Below are positions 7,124 through 16,363 of a stretch of 64,000 nucleotides of DNA, in pieces. The notes under the pieces were generated by a model. That model ran no database searches, was not told where the DNA came from, and saw only the letters and a list, made by a program, of their open reading frames with translations. How positions within the stretch are numbered: position 1 is the stretch's first letter; every line of letters starts with the position of its first letter. The position numbers were made by a program, and so were the translations under genes. This stretch comes from Ammoniphilus sp. YIM 78166 (GTDB lineage Bacteria > Bacillota > Bacilli > Aneurinibacillales > RAOX-1). The stretch covers positions 465,086 to 529,085 of the forward strand of contig NZ_SDLR01000005.1 of NCBI RefSeq assembly GCF_004522215.1, read 5' to 3'.

Positions 7124-8635
7124 ATGACGATCGAACAAACGCTGCTAAGCTATAAAGAACTAGAACAAAGAATCTGCCACTTAAATAGTATTTCATCTCT
7201 TGTCCACTGGGATATGGAGACGACTTCCCCCAAGCTCGGCCTTCCCTATATGTCTGAAGCAGTAGGCACGCTAGCATTAGAAATATTCCGTCTCACGACT
7301 TCCGACGAGATGAAGGAGTATCTAGGCATACTCACTGCCCAAGGCACCTACGAGCAGCTTGATCAGGCCACTCAAGCCTCCTTGCGAGAAGCCAAGCGTC
7401 AATACGATCAGACCAAGAAAATTCCGGAAGCACTGTATAAAGAATACTCCATCCTGACGGCGAACGCCCAGCGCATTTGGCAAGAAGCCAAAGCGAAAAA
7501 CGAGTTTTCTTTGTTTGAGCCGAGCCTACAGCGGATTATCGAAATCAACCGCGAATTTGCGAACTATTATGGCTATGAAGAACATCCCTATGATGCTTTG
7601 CTCGACCAATTCGAACCAGGCTATACGGTCAAGGTTCTCGATGAGCTGTTTAACAATTTGCGTACTAAAACCTTAGATTTGCTCCACCGAATCCAACAAT
7701 CCTCTTATCGACCAGAGACGGGGTTCCTCAGTAAAACCTATCCAAAAGCCAAGCAAAAGGAGTTTTGCCAGAGTCTCCTCCACAAGCTTGGTTATCAAAC
7801 GGATGCAGGCTTACTTGCAGAAAGTGCCCATCCTTTTGCCACAGGGATCTCTTTGCAAAATGTCCGTATTACGACCAATTACCATGAGGATGATATTCGT
7901 TCTGCAGTCACCAGTGTCATCCACGAGCTGGGTCATGCCGTGTACGAACAAAATATCTTGAAGGAGTACGAAGGCACCTTTGTCCGAGATGGAGCTTCGA
8001 TGGGCATCCATGAATCTCAGTCCAGATTTTTCGAAAACATGATCGGAAGAAGCGAAGCTTTTTGGCAACACCTGTATCCAGCTCTACAAGAACAATTCCC
8101 TGACGAGCTTGGTTCAGTTTCTATGGAACAGTTTCAGCGTTCCTTAAATATTGTTGAACCTTCCCTAATCCGTATCGAAGCCGATGAACTCACTTACAAC
8201 TTGCACATCATGCTTCGCTATGAATTGGAAAAAGCGATGATGGCAGGCGAGTTGAATGCCAAAGACTTGCCGCAAGCCTGGAACCAGAAGGTAGAGGAGT
8301 ATCTTGGCTTAGTCCCTCCGACCGATACGGTGGGGGTGCTCCAAGATATCCACTGGTGCTTTGCTATCGGCTATTTCCCTTCTTATACATTAGGCAATCT
8401 TTATTCTGCACAGCTGTATCAGAAGGTTCGGAAAGAATTCCCTCATTTCGACCAGCTGGTAGTGGAGGGCAACTTGCAACCGATACTGGATTGGCTGCAT
8501 ACCCATATACACCAGCACGGTAAGCTGTATACGCCTAGCGAGCTGATTGAGCGTGCAACAGGGGAGAAATTGAATGCGGAGTATCTGGTTCGTTATTTTG
8601 ATGATAAATTTACAAGAATTTATCATTTATCTTAA
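7124..8635 (+). CDS. M32-family metallocarboxypeptidase (Taq carboxypeptidase type)
   Basis: A 503-residue zinc carboxypeptidase that trims C-terminal residues from peptides in the cytoplasm. The zinc motif HELGH (269-273, numbering from the upstream ATG at 7118) and the third ligand in HESQS (E299) are present, as are HPFATG and the HEDD segment characteristic of M32. Full length compares with about 500 for the family. AAAGGA lies eight bases before the ATG at 7124 but only two before ATG 7118, hence the chosen start. It is a single gene ended by a strong terminator, convergent with the kinase gene. Confidence 0.93.
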   Translation: MTIEQTLLSYKELEQRICHLNSISSLVHWDMETTSPKLGLPYMSEAVGTLALEIFRLTTSDEMKEYLGILTAQGTYEQLDQATQASLREAKRQYDQTKKIPEALYKEYSILTANAQRIWQEAKAKNEFSLFEPSLQRIIEINREFANYYGYEEHPYDALLDQFEPGYTVKVLDELFNNLRTKTLDLLHRIQQSSYRPETGFLSKTYPKAKQKEFCQSLLHKLGYQTDAGLLAESAHPFATGISLQNVRITTNYHEDDIRSAVTSVIHELGHAVYEQNILKEYEGTFVRDGASMGIHESQSRFFENMIGRSEAFWQHLYPALQEQFPDELGSVSMEQFQRSLNIVEPSLIRIEADELTYNLHIMLRYELEKAMMAGELNAKDLPQAWNQKVEEYLGLVPPTDTVGVLQDIHWCFAIGYFPSYTLGNLYSAQLYQKVRKEFPHFDQLVVEGNLQPILDWLHTHIHQHGKLYTPSELIERATGEKLNAEYLVRYFDDKFTRIYHLS

Positions 8636-8661
8636 ATCTGTTCGCGCTTTTTTTTAACCTG

Positions 8662-8690
8662 AACTCCAGTCATGCGACTGGAGTTTTGTC
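8662..8690 (+). terminator. Terminator of the carboxypeptidase gene
   Basis: AACTCCAGTC (8662-8671) pairs with GACTGGAGTT (8676-8685) and runs into TTTT; it overlaps the last codons of the convergent kinase gene. Confidence 0.75.
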
Positions 8691-9959
8691 TTTAACCATT
8701 AATCCCTTATCAATTAAAGGCAACCGAATATAGAACTTCGTTCCTTCATTTATTTCACTGGTTACGGTAAGCTTTCCATTCATCATCTCAATGATCCGTA
8801 TGGCCGTCATCATTCCTAATCCAGTGCCTTCTCTTCCCTTGGTTGTAAAATATGGCTCCCCTATACGAGAAAGCTGCTCCGTTGTCATGCCCTTTCCGGT
8901 ATCAGATACAACGATACATAGCTGTCCCTGCTCTACTCTTGTATGAATCGAAAGCTTGCCGCTATCTGGCATGGCTTCAATGCAATTTTTAGTAAGATTT
9001 AATACGCATTGCTGAAAGAACTGTGCTTCCCCCTTAATAAAACATGGTTCAATTGTGGTTTCGATTTCGATGCTGTTCATGTTGGCTAGCGGTGTAATCA
9101 CACTGATTGCTCGTTGCAGCTCTTGTTGCACATTCAACACTTCAAAATTTTCCGGTGCAGGCTTTGCAAACGTAAGATAATTACGAATAATGTCCGTCGC
9201 TCGATCAATCTCCTCAAGACAAATCTTTAAGAACTCTTTCCTTTTATTGGCAGGAATATCGGTTTGTTCCATCATTTGTAAGAAGCCTTTGATTACCGCC
9301 AGTGGATTTCGAACCTCATGGGAAATAGAAGATGCTAGATGACTCACAATCTCTAGTTTTTCTGCTTTAAGTATGCGTTGATTTACCATGATCGTTTCTG
9401 TGATCCATTCAAAAGCATATAAGATGAAGACCGTCGTCACGAACGTTATGACTACATACATAAACAAAAATTGTCCATTGAAGGGGACTCCAAAAAGAAA
9501 GACGGAGTTCAGAACAGCAAATATGGCTGCGAACGTTGATAGACTGCTACCAATAAGAATCTTCTTCTTCCTTGACGATGCTAGATGGCGTTTAGTTAAA
9601 AGCAACAACAGAATGCAAGTGGCTGGTACAACGATAATGGTCGCATAGGCGCCCAAGCCCCCGAGCAAAAAACGATAAGTAATCGTGAGTACACCCAAGA
9701 AGAGGATGGTTGGAGCGCCTCCGTAGAGACCAACAATGACGAGTGCAACCAACCGCAAATCAAAAATATAACCTTCAATCATGGTAATGGGAAACGATAT
9801 ACAACTAAGAATGGCTAGACCACCCGCCAGGGTCATGATCCATTTTTTCTTATGGGTTGTGCCAGAAGCGTAAAACTTATTTTCCAGTAGAAAGGGGACA
9901 AATAACAAGAGCACAATTAAGAACAATACATTTAATAAAAGCGGTTCCAGACCATTCAT
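8670..9959 (-). CDS. KinB-like membrane sensor histidine kinase
   Basis: A 429-residue sensor kinase with an N-terminal multi-span 5TM receptor-LytS-type domain (residues about 1-190, with YIFDLRLVALVIVGLYGG and ITYRFLLGG), then the dimerisation box SSISHEVRNPL (phospho-His H214) and an HATPase domain with NLTKNCIEAM, DTGKGM and GREGTGLGM motifs. This build is that of sporulation kinase KinB, feeding Spo0F/Spo0A in bacilli; no response regulator is adjacent, consistent with an orphan phosphorelay kinase. The ATG at 9959 has AAAGGGAG seven bases upstream; a TTG at 9980 would extend it without a ribosome site. The ligand is unknown. Confidence 0.88.
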   Translation of the reverse strand: MNGLEPLLLNVLFLIVLLLFVPFLLENKFYASGTTHKKKWIMTLAGGLAILSCISFPITMIEGYIFDLRLVALVIVGLYGGAPTILFLGVLTITYRFLLGGLGAYATIIVVPATCILLLLLTKRHLASSRKKKILIGSSLSTFAAIFAVLNSVFLFGVPFNGQFLFMYVVITFVTTVFILYAFEWITETIMVNQRILKAEKLEIVSHLASSISHEVRNPLAVIKGFLQMMEQTDIPANKRKEFLKICLEEIDRATDIIRNYLTFAKPAPENFEVLNVQQELQRAISVITPLANMNSIEIETTIEPCFIKGEAQFFQQCVLNLTKNCIEAMPDSGKLSIHTRVEQGQLCIVVSDTGKGMTTEQLSRIGEPYFTTKGREGTGLGMMTAIRIIEMMNGKLTVTSEINEGTKFYIRLPLIDKGLMVKDKTPVA

Positions 9960-10019
9960 TAAACTCTCCCTTTCACCCAAGCATCCGTATACCCTAATTT
10001 ATTTTCTTAAGGGGATTTA

Positions 10020-10334
10020 TTATTCCACGACAACAGCAGTTCCGTAAGCAATAATCTCAGCTGCCCCAGCCATAACAGCCGAGGATTGCAGGCGGAAAGC
10101 GAGAATCGCATTGGCCCCCTTGGCTTCAGCATCCTCTACCATTCTTCCTATCGCCACCTGCCGGGCTTTTTCCATCATCTCGTTATACTCTTTGATTTCC
10201 CCGCCCACAATGGTCTTCAGCCCGGCTAGTATATCTTTACCTACGTGTTTGGATTGGATTGTACTGCCTCGGACAAACCCCTTTAGTTCTTTAACCTCTT
10301 TTCCAGGTACAAATTCAGTAGTCACGATAATCAT
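10020..10334 (-). CDS. YbjQ/UPF0145 family protein
   Basis: A 104-residue protein of the heavy-metal-binding-like YbjQ family, which forms ring-like pentamers; function in the cell is not established. Diagnostic segments are VKGxVRGST-like LKGFVRGST, GGEIKEY near the middle and GANAILAFRLQSS toward the end. The chosen ATG at 10334 has AAGGAGG nine bases upstream; ATG 10340 is too close to it. It overlaps the end of a small membrane protein gene by 20 bp, and the two are probably translated from one message. Confidence 0.88.
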   Translation of the reverse strand: MIIVTTEFVPGKEVKELKGFVRGSTIQSKHVGKDILAGLKTIVGGEIKEYNEMMEKARQVAIGRMVEDAEAKGANAILAFRLQSSAVMAGAAEIIAYGTAVVVE

Positions 10335-10518
10335 TTCCATCTTCCTCCTTCTTTTCTTTTCTTCTTTCCATAATCAGGATGACCACTAACACTACGATCG
10401 AAGCTAAGTACCCCAATAATACAAAAAAAGCATAAGGCAGCTTGAATATAAAGAAAATTGGCGCGAGCAGCTGGAGTGTGACCACTAAACCAATAAGAAG
10501 ATATTTCCACTTCGCCAC
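10315..10518 (-). CDS. Small two-span membrane protein (GTG start)
   Basis: A 67-residue protein with two hydrophobic segments (residues about 6-25 and 29-50) and a highly charged tail (MERRKEKKEEDGNDYRDY). I do not recognise a family. The GTG at 10518 has AAAGGAGG at about nine bases. A competing frame starts at an ATG closer to the same ribosome site, but its product is not protein-like and runs out of frame, so the membrane protein is preferred. It sits immediately before and overlapping the YbjQ-family gene, suggesting the two act together. Confidence 0.6.
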   Translation of the reverse strand: MAKWKYLLIGLVVTLQLLAPIFFIFKLPYAFFVLLGYLASIVVLVVILIMERRKEKKEEDGNDYRDY

Positions 10519-10638
10519 TCATTTTCCTCCTTTCAGGACAATTTGTAAACTTCTTCCATACTAACATTAACCATCTTGAAACAAAAGGAGTCCCTTATAC
10601 GTCAAAACATTAGATACCTTCCAAAGGATGGTGGAACC

Positions 10639-11163
10639 ATGACACACCTTAAAATTTTTGCCGTTCCTATCATGACGGCAGCCTTACTCCTTAGTGGCTG
10701 CACAAGCCCCGTGGACACCCCGCCGGCACCGCCCAGCCAAGCCAAAGAAGATATAAATCCACTTACAAAAGCACAAGTTGTATCCCTATTAAGCGAAGCA
10801 GCAATACTTGAACAAGTGTTTTATGACACAGAATCCCTAACAACAGATGAGGTCTACGCCCATTTCCAGTCGGTTTATACCCAACAGTACGTGGACCGCA
10901 TCATTCTTGGAACCGGAAACTTCAAAAGAGAAAACGAGAAATGGATATTTGCTTATCGGGGTGGAGAGCTTGTCGAGGGGAGCTTTATTAATGAACCTAA
11001 TCTTGAAGGGCTAAAAGTTGAAGTGTCCTTTGACGGCAAAACCATGACTGTTACCAATCCCGTAGGAGATGGCTTGTATGCTCCTCACCTTGAAATCATC
11101 ACCCTTGCCTTCACCGATAACACCTGGAAGATCAATCACCTTGAATGGGTAAAAAAACACTAG
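10639..11163 (+). CDS. Predicted lipoprotein
   Basis: About 174 residues with a lipoprotein signal peptide: MTHLKIFAVPIMTAALLLSGC, cysteine 21 being the lipidation site, then a proline-rich linker (DTPPAPPS). The mature part has FDGKTMTVTNPVGDGLY and ends LEWVKKH, with the strand pattern of a small secreted beta domain. I do not recognise the family. The start at 10639 was taken over an upstream in-frame codon at 10576 because the lipobox then falls at the normal position. It is a single gene with its own terminator. Confidence 0.75.
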   Translation: MTHLKIFAVPIMTAALLLSGCTSPVDTPPAPPSQAKEDINPLTKAQVVSLLSEAAILEQVFYDTESLTTDEVYAHFQSVYTQQYVDRIILGTGNFKRENEKWIFAYRGGELVEGSFINEPNLEGLKVEVSFDGKTMTVTNPVGDGLYAPHLEIITLAFTDNTWKINHLEWVKKH

Positions 11164-11192
11164 AGCAGATCGTCCTACTCTAGTGTTTTTTC
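11151..11192. terminator. Bidirectional terminator
   Basis: ACACTAGAG (11157-11165) pairs with CTCTAGTGT (11178-11186), flanked by an A-run on the left and a T-run on the right; it serves the lipoprotein gene (+) and the amino acid racemase operon (-). Confidence 0.85.
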
Positions 11193-11197
11193 TTAAC

Positions 11198-12325
11198 TTA
11201 TGCTTCTTGATCAAAGGTGGTCATGACTGCTCTAGCCAAGATTTGACTCCCATCTAGCAAAGCTTCCCGTTCAAAGGTCATATGAGGATGATGGAGACCA
11301 GGCTTCAGTCCACAGCCTAAACCCAGCATCGTTGCTTTGACCTGGGGGCGTTTGATCGTATAGTAGTGAAAATCTTCCCCGCCAGGGGTAATCACGGGGT
11401 CTACTAGATTCTCATGACCTAGCACCTCCGCAATCGCCTCCGCCATGTAAGCTTTTGCTTTTTCGTGAACTTCCGCTGCAGCGACTTGCGATTCATATTG
11501 GATTCGAATATCTGCTCCATACAGCTGGGCAAGGGATTGAATCATATGATCCACTCGCCGAACGAGCTCTTTCATCACTTCATTCGTTTGCGCGCGCATA
11601 TCGATGGAGAACTTGGCATTTCCTGGGATGGTATTGCTGTTTTCGCCACCTGCCATAAACTTCGTCACTTTGGCCGAGTAGGGAACCATCGGATTGAGAT
11701 GAATGCGATTGAGCTCATGTACGATGGCTGCTCCGACTTCTATGGCATTGACATTTAAATGTGGACGGGCTCCGTGAGCATCTGCTCCTCGGATTTCTCC
11801 CTCGATAAACACGCCAGCCCCATTGATAATGGCCGGTGCGGCTTTACCCTGTACGACTTCCTGGAACGGACGAAGATGGACTCCATACAGGAAATCAACG
11901 TCATCAATCACGCCCTTGTCTACCAGTTTGAGCGCTCCCGTGCCTTTTTCCTCTGCCGGCTGAAAAATTAGCTTGAGTTTCCCTTTCGGCTCATAGTCCA
12001 TTGATTTTAATAGCATCAATGTTCCTAATACGAGTGTCATATGCGCATCATGCCCGCAGGAGTGATTGGCTCGAAACTCTCCATCCACCTCCTGCCACAA
12101 GGCATCGATATCCGCACGCAAGGCCACGGTCAACGGGCCGGAGCCCATCTCAGCCACGACGCCCGTACAATCGTCAAAGGTTGTCACTTTGCACCCCAGT
12201 TCTTCCAAACGATGAGCCAGGTACTTGGTGGTATTATACTCCTTCCAGCTGACCTCCGGATGCTGGTGAAGATGCTCAAAGATCTCTAGTATAGATGCCC
12301 TAAGCTGTTCCGCACTTTCCCTCAT
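11198..12325 (-). CDS. M20-family amidohydrolase, probable N-succinyl-L-amino acid hydrolase
   Basis: A 375-residue zinc peptidase/deacylase of the M20 family. Visible metal ligands: CGHDAH (C90-H95), PAEE (E125-E126) and the late PGGEDFHYY and HHPHMTFE motifs; DAHGARPH marks the dimerisation lid. It resembles AmhX-type amidohydrolases. As the last gene of an operon with a GNAT and two N-succinylamino acid racemases it most likely deacylates N-succinyl-L-amino acids, the final step of the D- to L-amino acid conversion known from Geobacillus. That substrate is inferred from context only. ATG at 12325 follows GGGGAGA. The gene is 11 bases from the upstream racemase gene. Confidence 0.85.
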   Translation of the reverse strand: MRESAEQLRASILEIFEHLHQHPEVSWKEYNTTKYLAHRLEELGCKVTTFDDCTGVVAEMGSGPLTVALRADIDALWQEVDGEFRANHSCGHDAHMTLVLGTLMLLKSMDYEPKGKLKLIFQPAEEKGTGALKLVDKGVIDDVDFLYGVHLRPFQEVVQGKAAPAIINGAGVFIEGEIRGADAHGARPHLNVNAIEVGAAIVHELNRIHLNPMVPYSAKVTKFMAGGENSNTIPGNAKFSIDMRAQTNEVMKELVRRVDHMIQSLAQLYGADIRIQYESQVAAAEVHEKAKAYMAEAIAEVLGHENLVDPVITPGGEDFHYYTIKRPQVKATMLGLGCGLKPGLHHPHMTFEREALLDGSQILARAVMTTFDQEA

Positions 12326-12336
12326 GTTCTCTCCCC

Positions 12337-13449
12337 CTATCTACGAATTTCTTTTTTCTCTAGTGTATACTTCTCAAGTAAAGAAGGTACAGGCTGGTAG
12401 CCAATCCCTGACGTAGCCGGAATTTCAATCGTTCCCTTTGCACTCACGACGACTTCCGGTTCAATGATGTCCTCATGCCAATAGCGTGAGGACCCCGACG
12501 TATCCCCGGGCATGACGAAATTGGCTAGACTGGTAATCGCAATATTATGTGCACGACCCACTCCCGATTCTAGCATCCCTCCACACCATAGGGGAATATT
12601 TTGACTCAAGCAGTAGTCATGAATCTTATTCGATTCCGTTAGACCGCCTACACGACCTACTTTTATGTTGATAATTTTGCAACTGCCAAGCTCCACTGCT
12701 TTTCTAGCGTCCTCTAAGGAATGAATACTTTCATCAAGACAAATCGGAGTCTGAATCTGTGCTTGCAGCTTGGCGTGATCGATAATATCATCATGAGCTA
12801 ACGGCTGCTCAATCATCATTAGATTAAACTGATCCAATTCTTTGAATACCGCCACATCGTTCAGTGTGTACGCTGAATTTGCATCCGCCATCATCGGAAC
12901 ATCAGGGAACCGCTCTCGAACGGCCCGAATCATTTCCACATCTTTGCCTGGCTTAATCTTAATCTTCATCCGCTGATAGCCTTCCGCTATAAACCCTTCA
13001 ACCACCTTCAATAGATCTTCAGGACTTTCCTGAATCCCAATGCTCACGCCCACTCCAATCTCCGACTTCGTTCCACCCAAAGCCTTTGCTAGAGGCTGGT
13101 TTTGCTGCTTCGCATACAAATCCCACACCGCTCCCTCAATTGCAGCCTTAGCCATATTGTTGCGGCGTATCGGGGCAAACACTTCACTCACTTGATCAGG
13201 ATGTTCCAGCGTTTCCTGGCGGTACAACATAGGAATCAGAAAATCCTCCATCACATGCCAGCATGTTTTAACCGTTTCTTCATTATAAATAGGCTCAGTC
13301 ATCGCCACGCATTCCCCATATCCAATCTGCCCTCCGCTATGAGCTTCCACAAGAATGAATTCACGGTCCGTTTGCGTGCCGAAGCTAGTTTGGAAAGGGG
13401 CTTTCAGTTGAAGCTTCATTTTTCTGAAAACGAATTTTTCAATGTTCAT
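12337..13449 (-). CDS. N-succinylamino acid racemase / o-succinylbenzoate synthase family (copy 2)
   Basis: A 370-residue enolase-superfamily enzyme of the MenC2/NSAR group. Catalytic and metal residues are all present: K164 (KIKIKPG), D189 (MADAN), E214 (IEQP), D239 (CLDES) and K263 (NIKVGRVGG). The protein is a close paralogue of the gene just upstream, with roughly two-thirds identity in the C-terminal barrel, so the pair is a tandem duplication. Such enzymes racemise N-succinylamino acids and may also make o-succinylbenzoate for menaquinone. Which copy does what is not readable. ATG at 13449 follows AAAGGAG. It lies 29 bases after copy 1. Confidence 0.88.
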   Translation of the reverse strand: MNIEKFVFRKMKLQLKAPFQTSFGTQTDREFILVEAHSGGQIGYGECVAMTEPIYNEETVKTCWHVMEDFLIPMLYRQETLEHPDQVSEVFAPIRRNNMAKAAIEGAVWDLYAKQQNQPLAKALGGTKSEIGVGVSIGIQESPEDLLKVVEGFIAEGYQRMKIKIKPGKDVEMIRAVRERFPDVPMMADANSAYTLNDVAVFKELDQFNLMMIEQPLAHDDIIDHAKLQAQIQTPICLDESIHSLEDARKAVELGSCKIINIKVGRVGGLTESNKIHDYCLSQNIPLWCGGMLESGVGRAHNIAITSLANFVMPGDTSGSSRYWHEDIIEPEVVVSAKGTIEIPATSGIGYQPVPSLLEKYTLEKKEIRR

Positions 13450-13478
13450 GGATCGAACTCCTTTGTTAACGACTGGGA

Positions 13479-14588
13479 TTACAATCGAAACGTCTGGCTA
13501 TACAACGTATATTTTTCTATTCGCTCCCGATTCGGCTCATAACCGATTCCAGGCGTTTGTGGAACCGTGATCACCCCATCCTCCACGGTGACTTCAGGGT
13601 CAATAATATCTTCCTTCCAGTAACGTGAGGATGCCGCCGTATCTCCAGGAAGGGTAAAGTTCGACAGACTGGTCATGGCGACGTTATGCGCTCTTCCCAC
13701 TCCAGCTTCCAACATCCCTCCACACCAAATGGGAATTCCATGCGCTTCGCAAAGATCATGAATTTTCTTGGACTCTGTCAGACCACCGACGCGGCCGATC
13801 TTAATATTGACAACCTTGCAGCTGCCTAAATATAATGCTTTTCTAACATCCTCCGCGGAGTGGATACTTTCATCCAAGCAAATGGGCGTCTGAATTTGAG
13901 CTTGCAGTTGGGCATGATCCACAATATCATCAAACCCAAGCGGCTGCTCGATCATCGTCAAATGAAACTCATCCATCGCTTTTAAGGTCTCGATATCCTT
14001 AAGGGTATAGGCACAGTTGGCATCGGCCATAAGAGGAATCTTCGGGTATTTTTTTCTGATCGCTTCGAGTACATGAAGGTCCCACCCTGGCTGAATCTTC
14101 ACCTTCATCCGCTTATAACCCTTGTCTACATACTCGTCGATAATATCCAACACTTGCTCTACGTGATCCTGGATCCCGATGCTAATCCCGACATCAATCT
14201 TTTCTTTGCTTCCCCCTAACGCTTTCGCCAAGGAAAGTCCTTGCTTTTTCGCATAAAGATCCCAAATCGCGCCCTCTAAAGCGGATTTTGCCATATAATT
14301 GCCGCGAATTGGGGCAAACAGCTCGGATATTTGGTCTGGATGGTCAATAGGGGCCTTCGCCAACATCGGGATCAGAAAATCTTGAAGCATATGCCAGTTC
14401 GTCTTTACCGTTTCTTCTTTATAAAAAGGATCACCAGCTGCTACAGACTCGGCCCATCCCACCAAACCATCCTTTGTTCGTACCTCTACCAAGATAAAAT
14501 CCTTATCATATTCCGTTCCAACGCTAGTCGTAAATGGATGAAGCAACTGTAGCTTCATATGTCGCAGAACCACACGATCAAGTTTCAT
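13479..14588 (-). CDS. N-succinylamino acid racemase / o-succinylbenzoate synthase family (copy 1)
   Basis: A 369-residue enolase-superfamily enzyme matching the Geobacillus-type NSAR in length and in its HMKLQLLHPFTTSVGT, NWHMLQDFLIPML and GGMLEAGVGRAHN segments. Both catalytic lysines (K164 and K263) and the metal ligands D189, E214 and D239 are intact. Racemisation of N-succinyl-D- to N-succinyl-L-amino acids is the expected reaction. The ATG at 14588 lies one base beyond the GNAT stop, with the ribosome site (GGGGGGAA) inside the GNAT gene, so the two are translationally coupled, supporting a shared pathway. A role only in menaquinone synthesis is unlikely because no other men gene is near. 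Confidence 0.9.
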   Translation of the reverse strand: MKLDRVVLRHMKLQLLHPFTTSVGTEYDKDFILVEVRTKDGLVGWAESVAAGDPFYKEETVKTNWHMLQDFLIPMLAKAPIDHPDQISELFAPIRGNYMAKSALEGAIWDLYAKKQGLSLAKALGGSKEKIDVGISIGIQDHVEQVLDIIDEYVDKGYKRMKVKIQPGWDLHVLEAIRKKYPKIPLMADANCAYTLKDIETLKAMDEFHLTMIEQPLGFDDIVDHAQLQAQIQTPICLDESIHSAEDVRKALYLGSCKVVNIKIGRVGGLTESKKIHDLCEAHGIPIWCGGMLEAGVGRAHNVAMTSLSNFTLPGDTAASSRYWKEDIIDPEVTVEDGVITVPQTPGIGYEPNRERIEKYTLYSQTFRL

Positions 14589-14589
14589 C

Positions 14590-15399
14590 TTATTCCCCCC
14601 TTTGCTTGACTAAACCATAATAATGCAGCCCTGAACCTTCGCCTTTGCTCAATTGTGTGGCTTTCCACCCCCGGTCGAAATATGTGGTAAACACCTCACG
14701 GGTTTTCATCCTCCACTCAATAGCGGTCTTCATATCGAGGGCTTTGATCTCTTGAAACTGGCTGGGTACGGGAACCCAAATGACCGTTGCCTGGTCCGTT
14801 GTATGTAGTTTCGTTTGGACTGGGAGTGGATAGGGAAGCGACACCGTATCTACTTCAATGGCAACGAGATCCGCTGGATGCCTCTCTACCCGTTCACAGG
14901 GAGAATCCCCTGCTGTGTCCCACTCGACCAAAAAGCGATCAGACGGAAGCCCAGCGTTAAACAGATCTGTCATTTCTCCGTAACAGTTTTCCACATAAGT
15001 TCTGCAGTAGGCCCCAAGCTTTGTTAAATTTAGATATCCATTGACGGTTTCTAAAGGGTCATACGTCCATGTAATCAAGCGATACCCCATCTGATGCGCT
15101 TCTTCTCGCTGACGCAGCTTGAGCTTTTCTCCAATCCCTGCCTTGCGAAAATCAGGGTGAATTCCCATGCTATGAGAGCAAAGATAGGCTTCCTTTCCGT
15201 TAAATCCAGGAAAGCTGTACTGGAACCCAATTAATTGTTCACTTAGAAATGCCCCAATCACCATTCCGCCATTTTTCACTGCCGTCAGGGTTTGGTGAAC
15301 TGGCACGGCATCATCGCCAGCCCAAATCAGATTCTCCAAATCCCTGACTAGTCCCAATTCTTCTACCGTATGGATCGTTCGAATGGAAATCAAGGACAC
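14590..15399 (-). CDS. GNAT acyltransferase, probable D-amino acid N-succinyltransferase
   Basis: A 269-residue GNAT-superfamily protein of the COG3375 type. The acyl-CoA binding region is seen around HSMGIHPDFRKAGIGEKLK (residues about 75-93), and the second half is the long C-terminal extension typical of this group. The homologous gene in Geobacillus kaustophilus neighbours NSAR and an M20 hydrolase and supplies succinyl-CoA:D-amino acid N-succinyltransferase activity, so the same role is inferred here. The start is GTG at 15399 very near AAAGGAGAGG; TTG two codons later has better spacing. It is the first enzyme gene after the regulator, 18 bases downstream. Confidence 0.8.
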   Translation of the reverse strand: MSLISIRTIHTVEELGLVRDLENLIWAGDDAVPVHQTLTAVKNGGMVIGAFLSEQLIGFQYSFPGFNGKEAYLCSHSMGIHPDFRKAGIGEKLKLRQREEAHQMGYRLITWTYDPLETVNGYLNLTKLGAYCRTYVENCYGEMTDLFNAGLPSDRFLVEWDTAGDSPCERVERHPADLVAIEVDTVSLPYPLPVQTKLHTTDQATVIWVPVPSQFQEIKALDMKTAIEWRMKTREVFTTYFDRGWKATQLSKGEGSGLHYYGLVKQRGE

Positions 15400-15417
15400 C
15401 CTCTCCTTTACTTGAAT

Positions 15418-16260
15418 CTATTCAATAAATACCCCGTGCGCAGAATATAGCTCCTCTAGTTTTTGCTGGCGGGCTTGAATGCGATCTCGGTCCTTTAGGG
15501 TCATACCATGAATGATCATGTCAATGACACTTATGGCAGGTGTAATCGACAGGGAATTCGAGTCCACATTTTCCTCTGTGGTCAAAGTTAAATCCGCGAG
15601 TCGGCCTACCGGCGACAACAATCGATCGGTGATACAGATTAAAGGTACACCTTGTTGTTTGATGCACTCTGCTAAGTGCAGTGTTTCCTTCAAGTAACGT
15701 GGAAAAGAAAGCATCACAACTGCAGAGCGTTCCGTCAAGTCACAAAGCTGTTCGTTCACATTCCCACTTGTTGCACAAAGGGCAACGTGATCACGAAGCG
15801 TATTTAATTGAAGGGACAACCAGTAGGCCGCAGCATAGGATGCCCTCATCCCAATCACTAACACCCGGTCCGCCTCAATCAGGGTTGAAACCACCTTCCA
15901 CAACTCCTCTTCATCCAACTGATGAAGCGTCTGCTGCATCGCCGTGATATCTTTTTCCATACACTTCGCGAAAGGGGAAACAGACGCATCATGAAGAGGC
16001 TGCTCCTCATTGCTGCTGCGATAAGTCTGATTCAATACCCATTGTTGAACGCTGGACTGCAGCTCGCTAAAACCGTTAAACCCTAGTGCATACGACAACC
16101 GGATCACAGTCGTCTCACTCACCTCTACCTGGCGCCCAATCTGTGAAGCTGTCTTAAAAGCAAATTCATCTTTGCTCTGAATCAAATATTCCGCTACCTT
16201 CTTCTGGCCAGGAGAAAGCTTGTTATATTTCTCCTTAATGATCTTCTCCAGACTGTTCAT
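15418..16260 (-). CDS. MurR/RpiR-family transcriptional regulator
   Basis: A 280-residue regulator with an N-terminal HTH_6 domain (about residues 1-77; KLSPGQKKVAEYLI and ETTVIRLSYALGFNGFSEL) and a C-terminal SIS sugar-phosphate-binding fold (about 110-240; LVIGMRASYAAAYWLSLQL). RpiR proteins usually sense phosphosugars or related anionic ligands. Here it heads the racemase operon and so probably controls it, sensing an N-acyl or amino-acid-derived ligand; that is inference. ATG at 16260 has GGGGTGG upstream; a longer frame from 16320 lacks support. A perfect GAAGCAT palindrome lies about 105 bp upstream. Confidence 0.88.
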   Translation of the reverse strand: MNSLEKIIKEKYNKLSPGQKKVAEYLIQSKDEFAFKTASQIGRQVEVSETTVIRLSYALGFNGFSELQSSVQQWVLNQTYRSSNEEQPLHDASVSPFAKCMEKDITAMQQTLHQLDEEELWKVVSTLIEADRVLVIGMRASYAAAYWLSLQLNTLRDHVALCATSGNVNEQLCDLTERSAVVMLSFPRYLKETLHLAECIKQQGVPLICITDRLLSPVGRLADLTLTTEENVDSNSLSITPAISVIDMIIHGMTLKDRDRIQARQQKLEELYSAHGVFIE

Positions 16261-16363
16261 TGTCCACCCCACTATAGATTGCTTAATAGCTAACACCCTG
16301 CCATAGGGCGAACGAAGCATCTGTCCACCAAAAAAGAATTAAAAACTTCAAAATAAGTTGTTT

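Noticed and set aside
10331..10567. Alternative frame over the small membrane protein upstream of the YbjQ gene
   Set aside because: Although an ATG lies near the ribosome site, the product is not protein-like, whereas the GTG frame gives two clean membrane spans.
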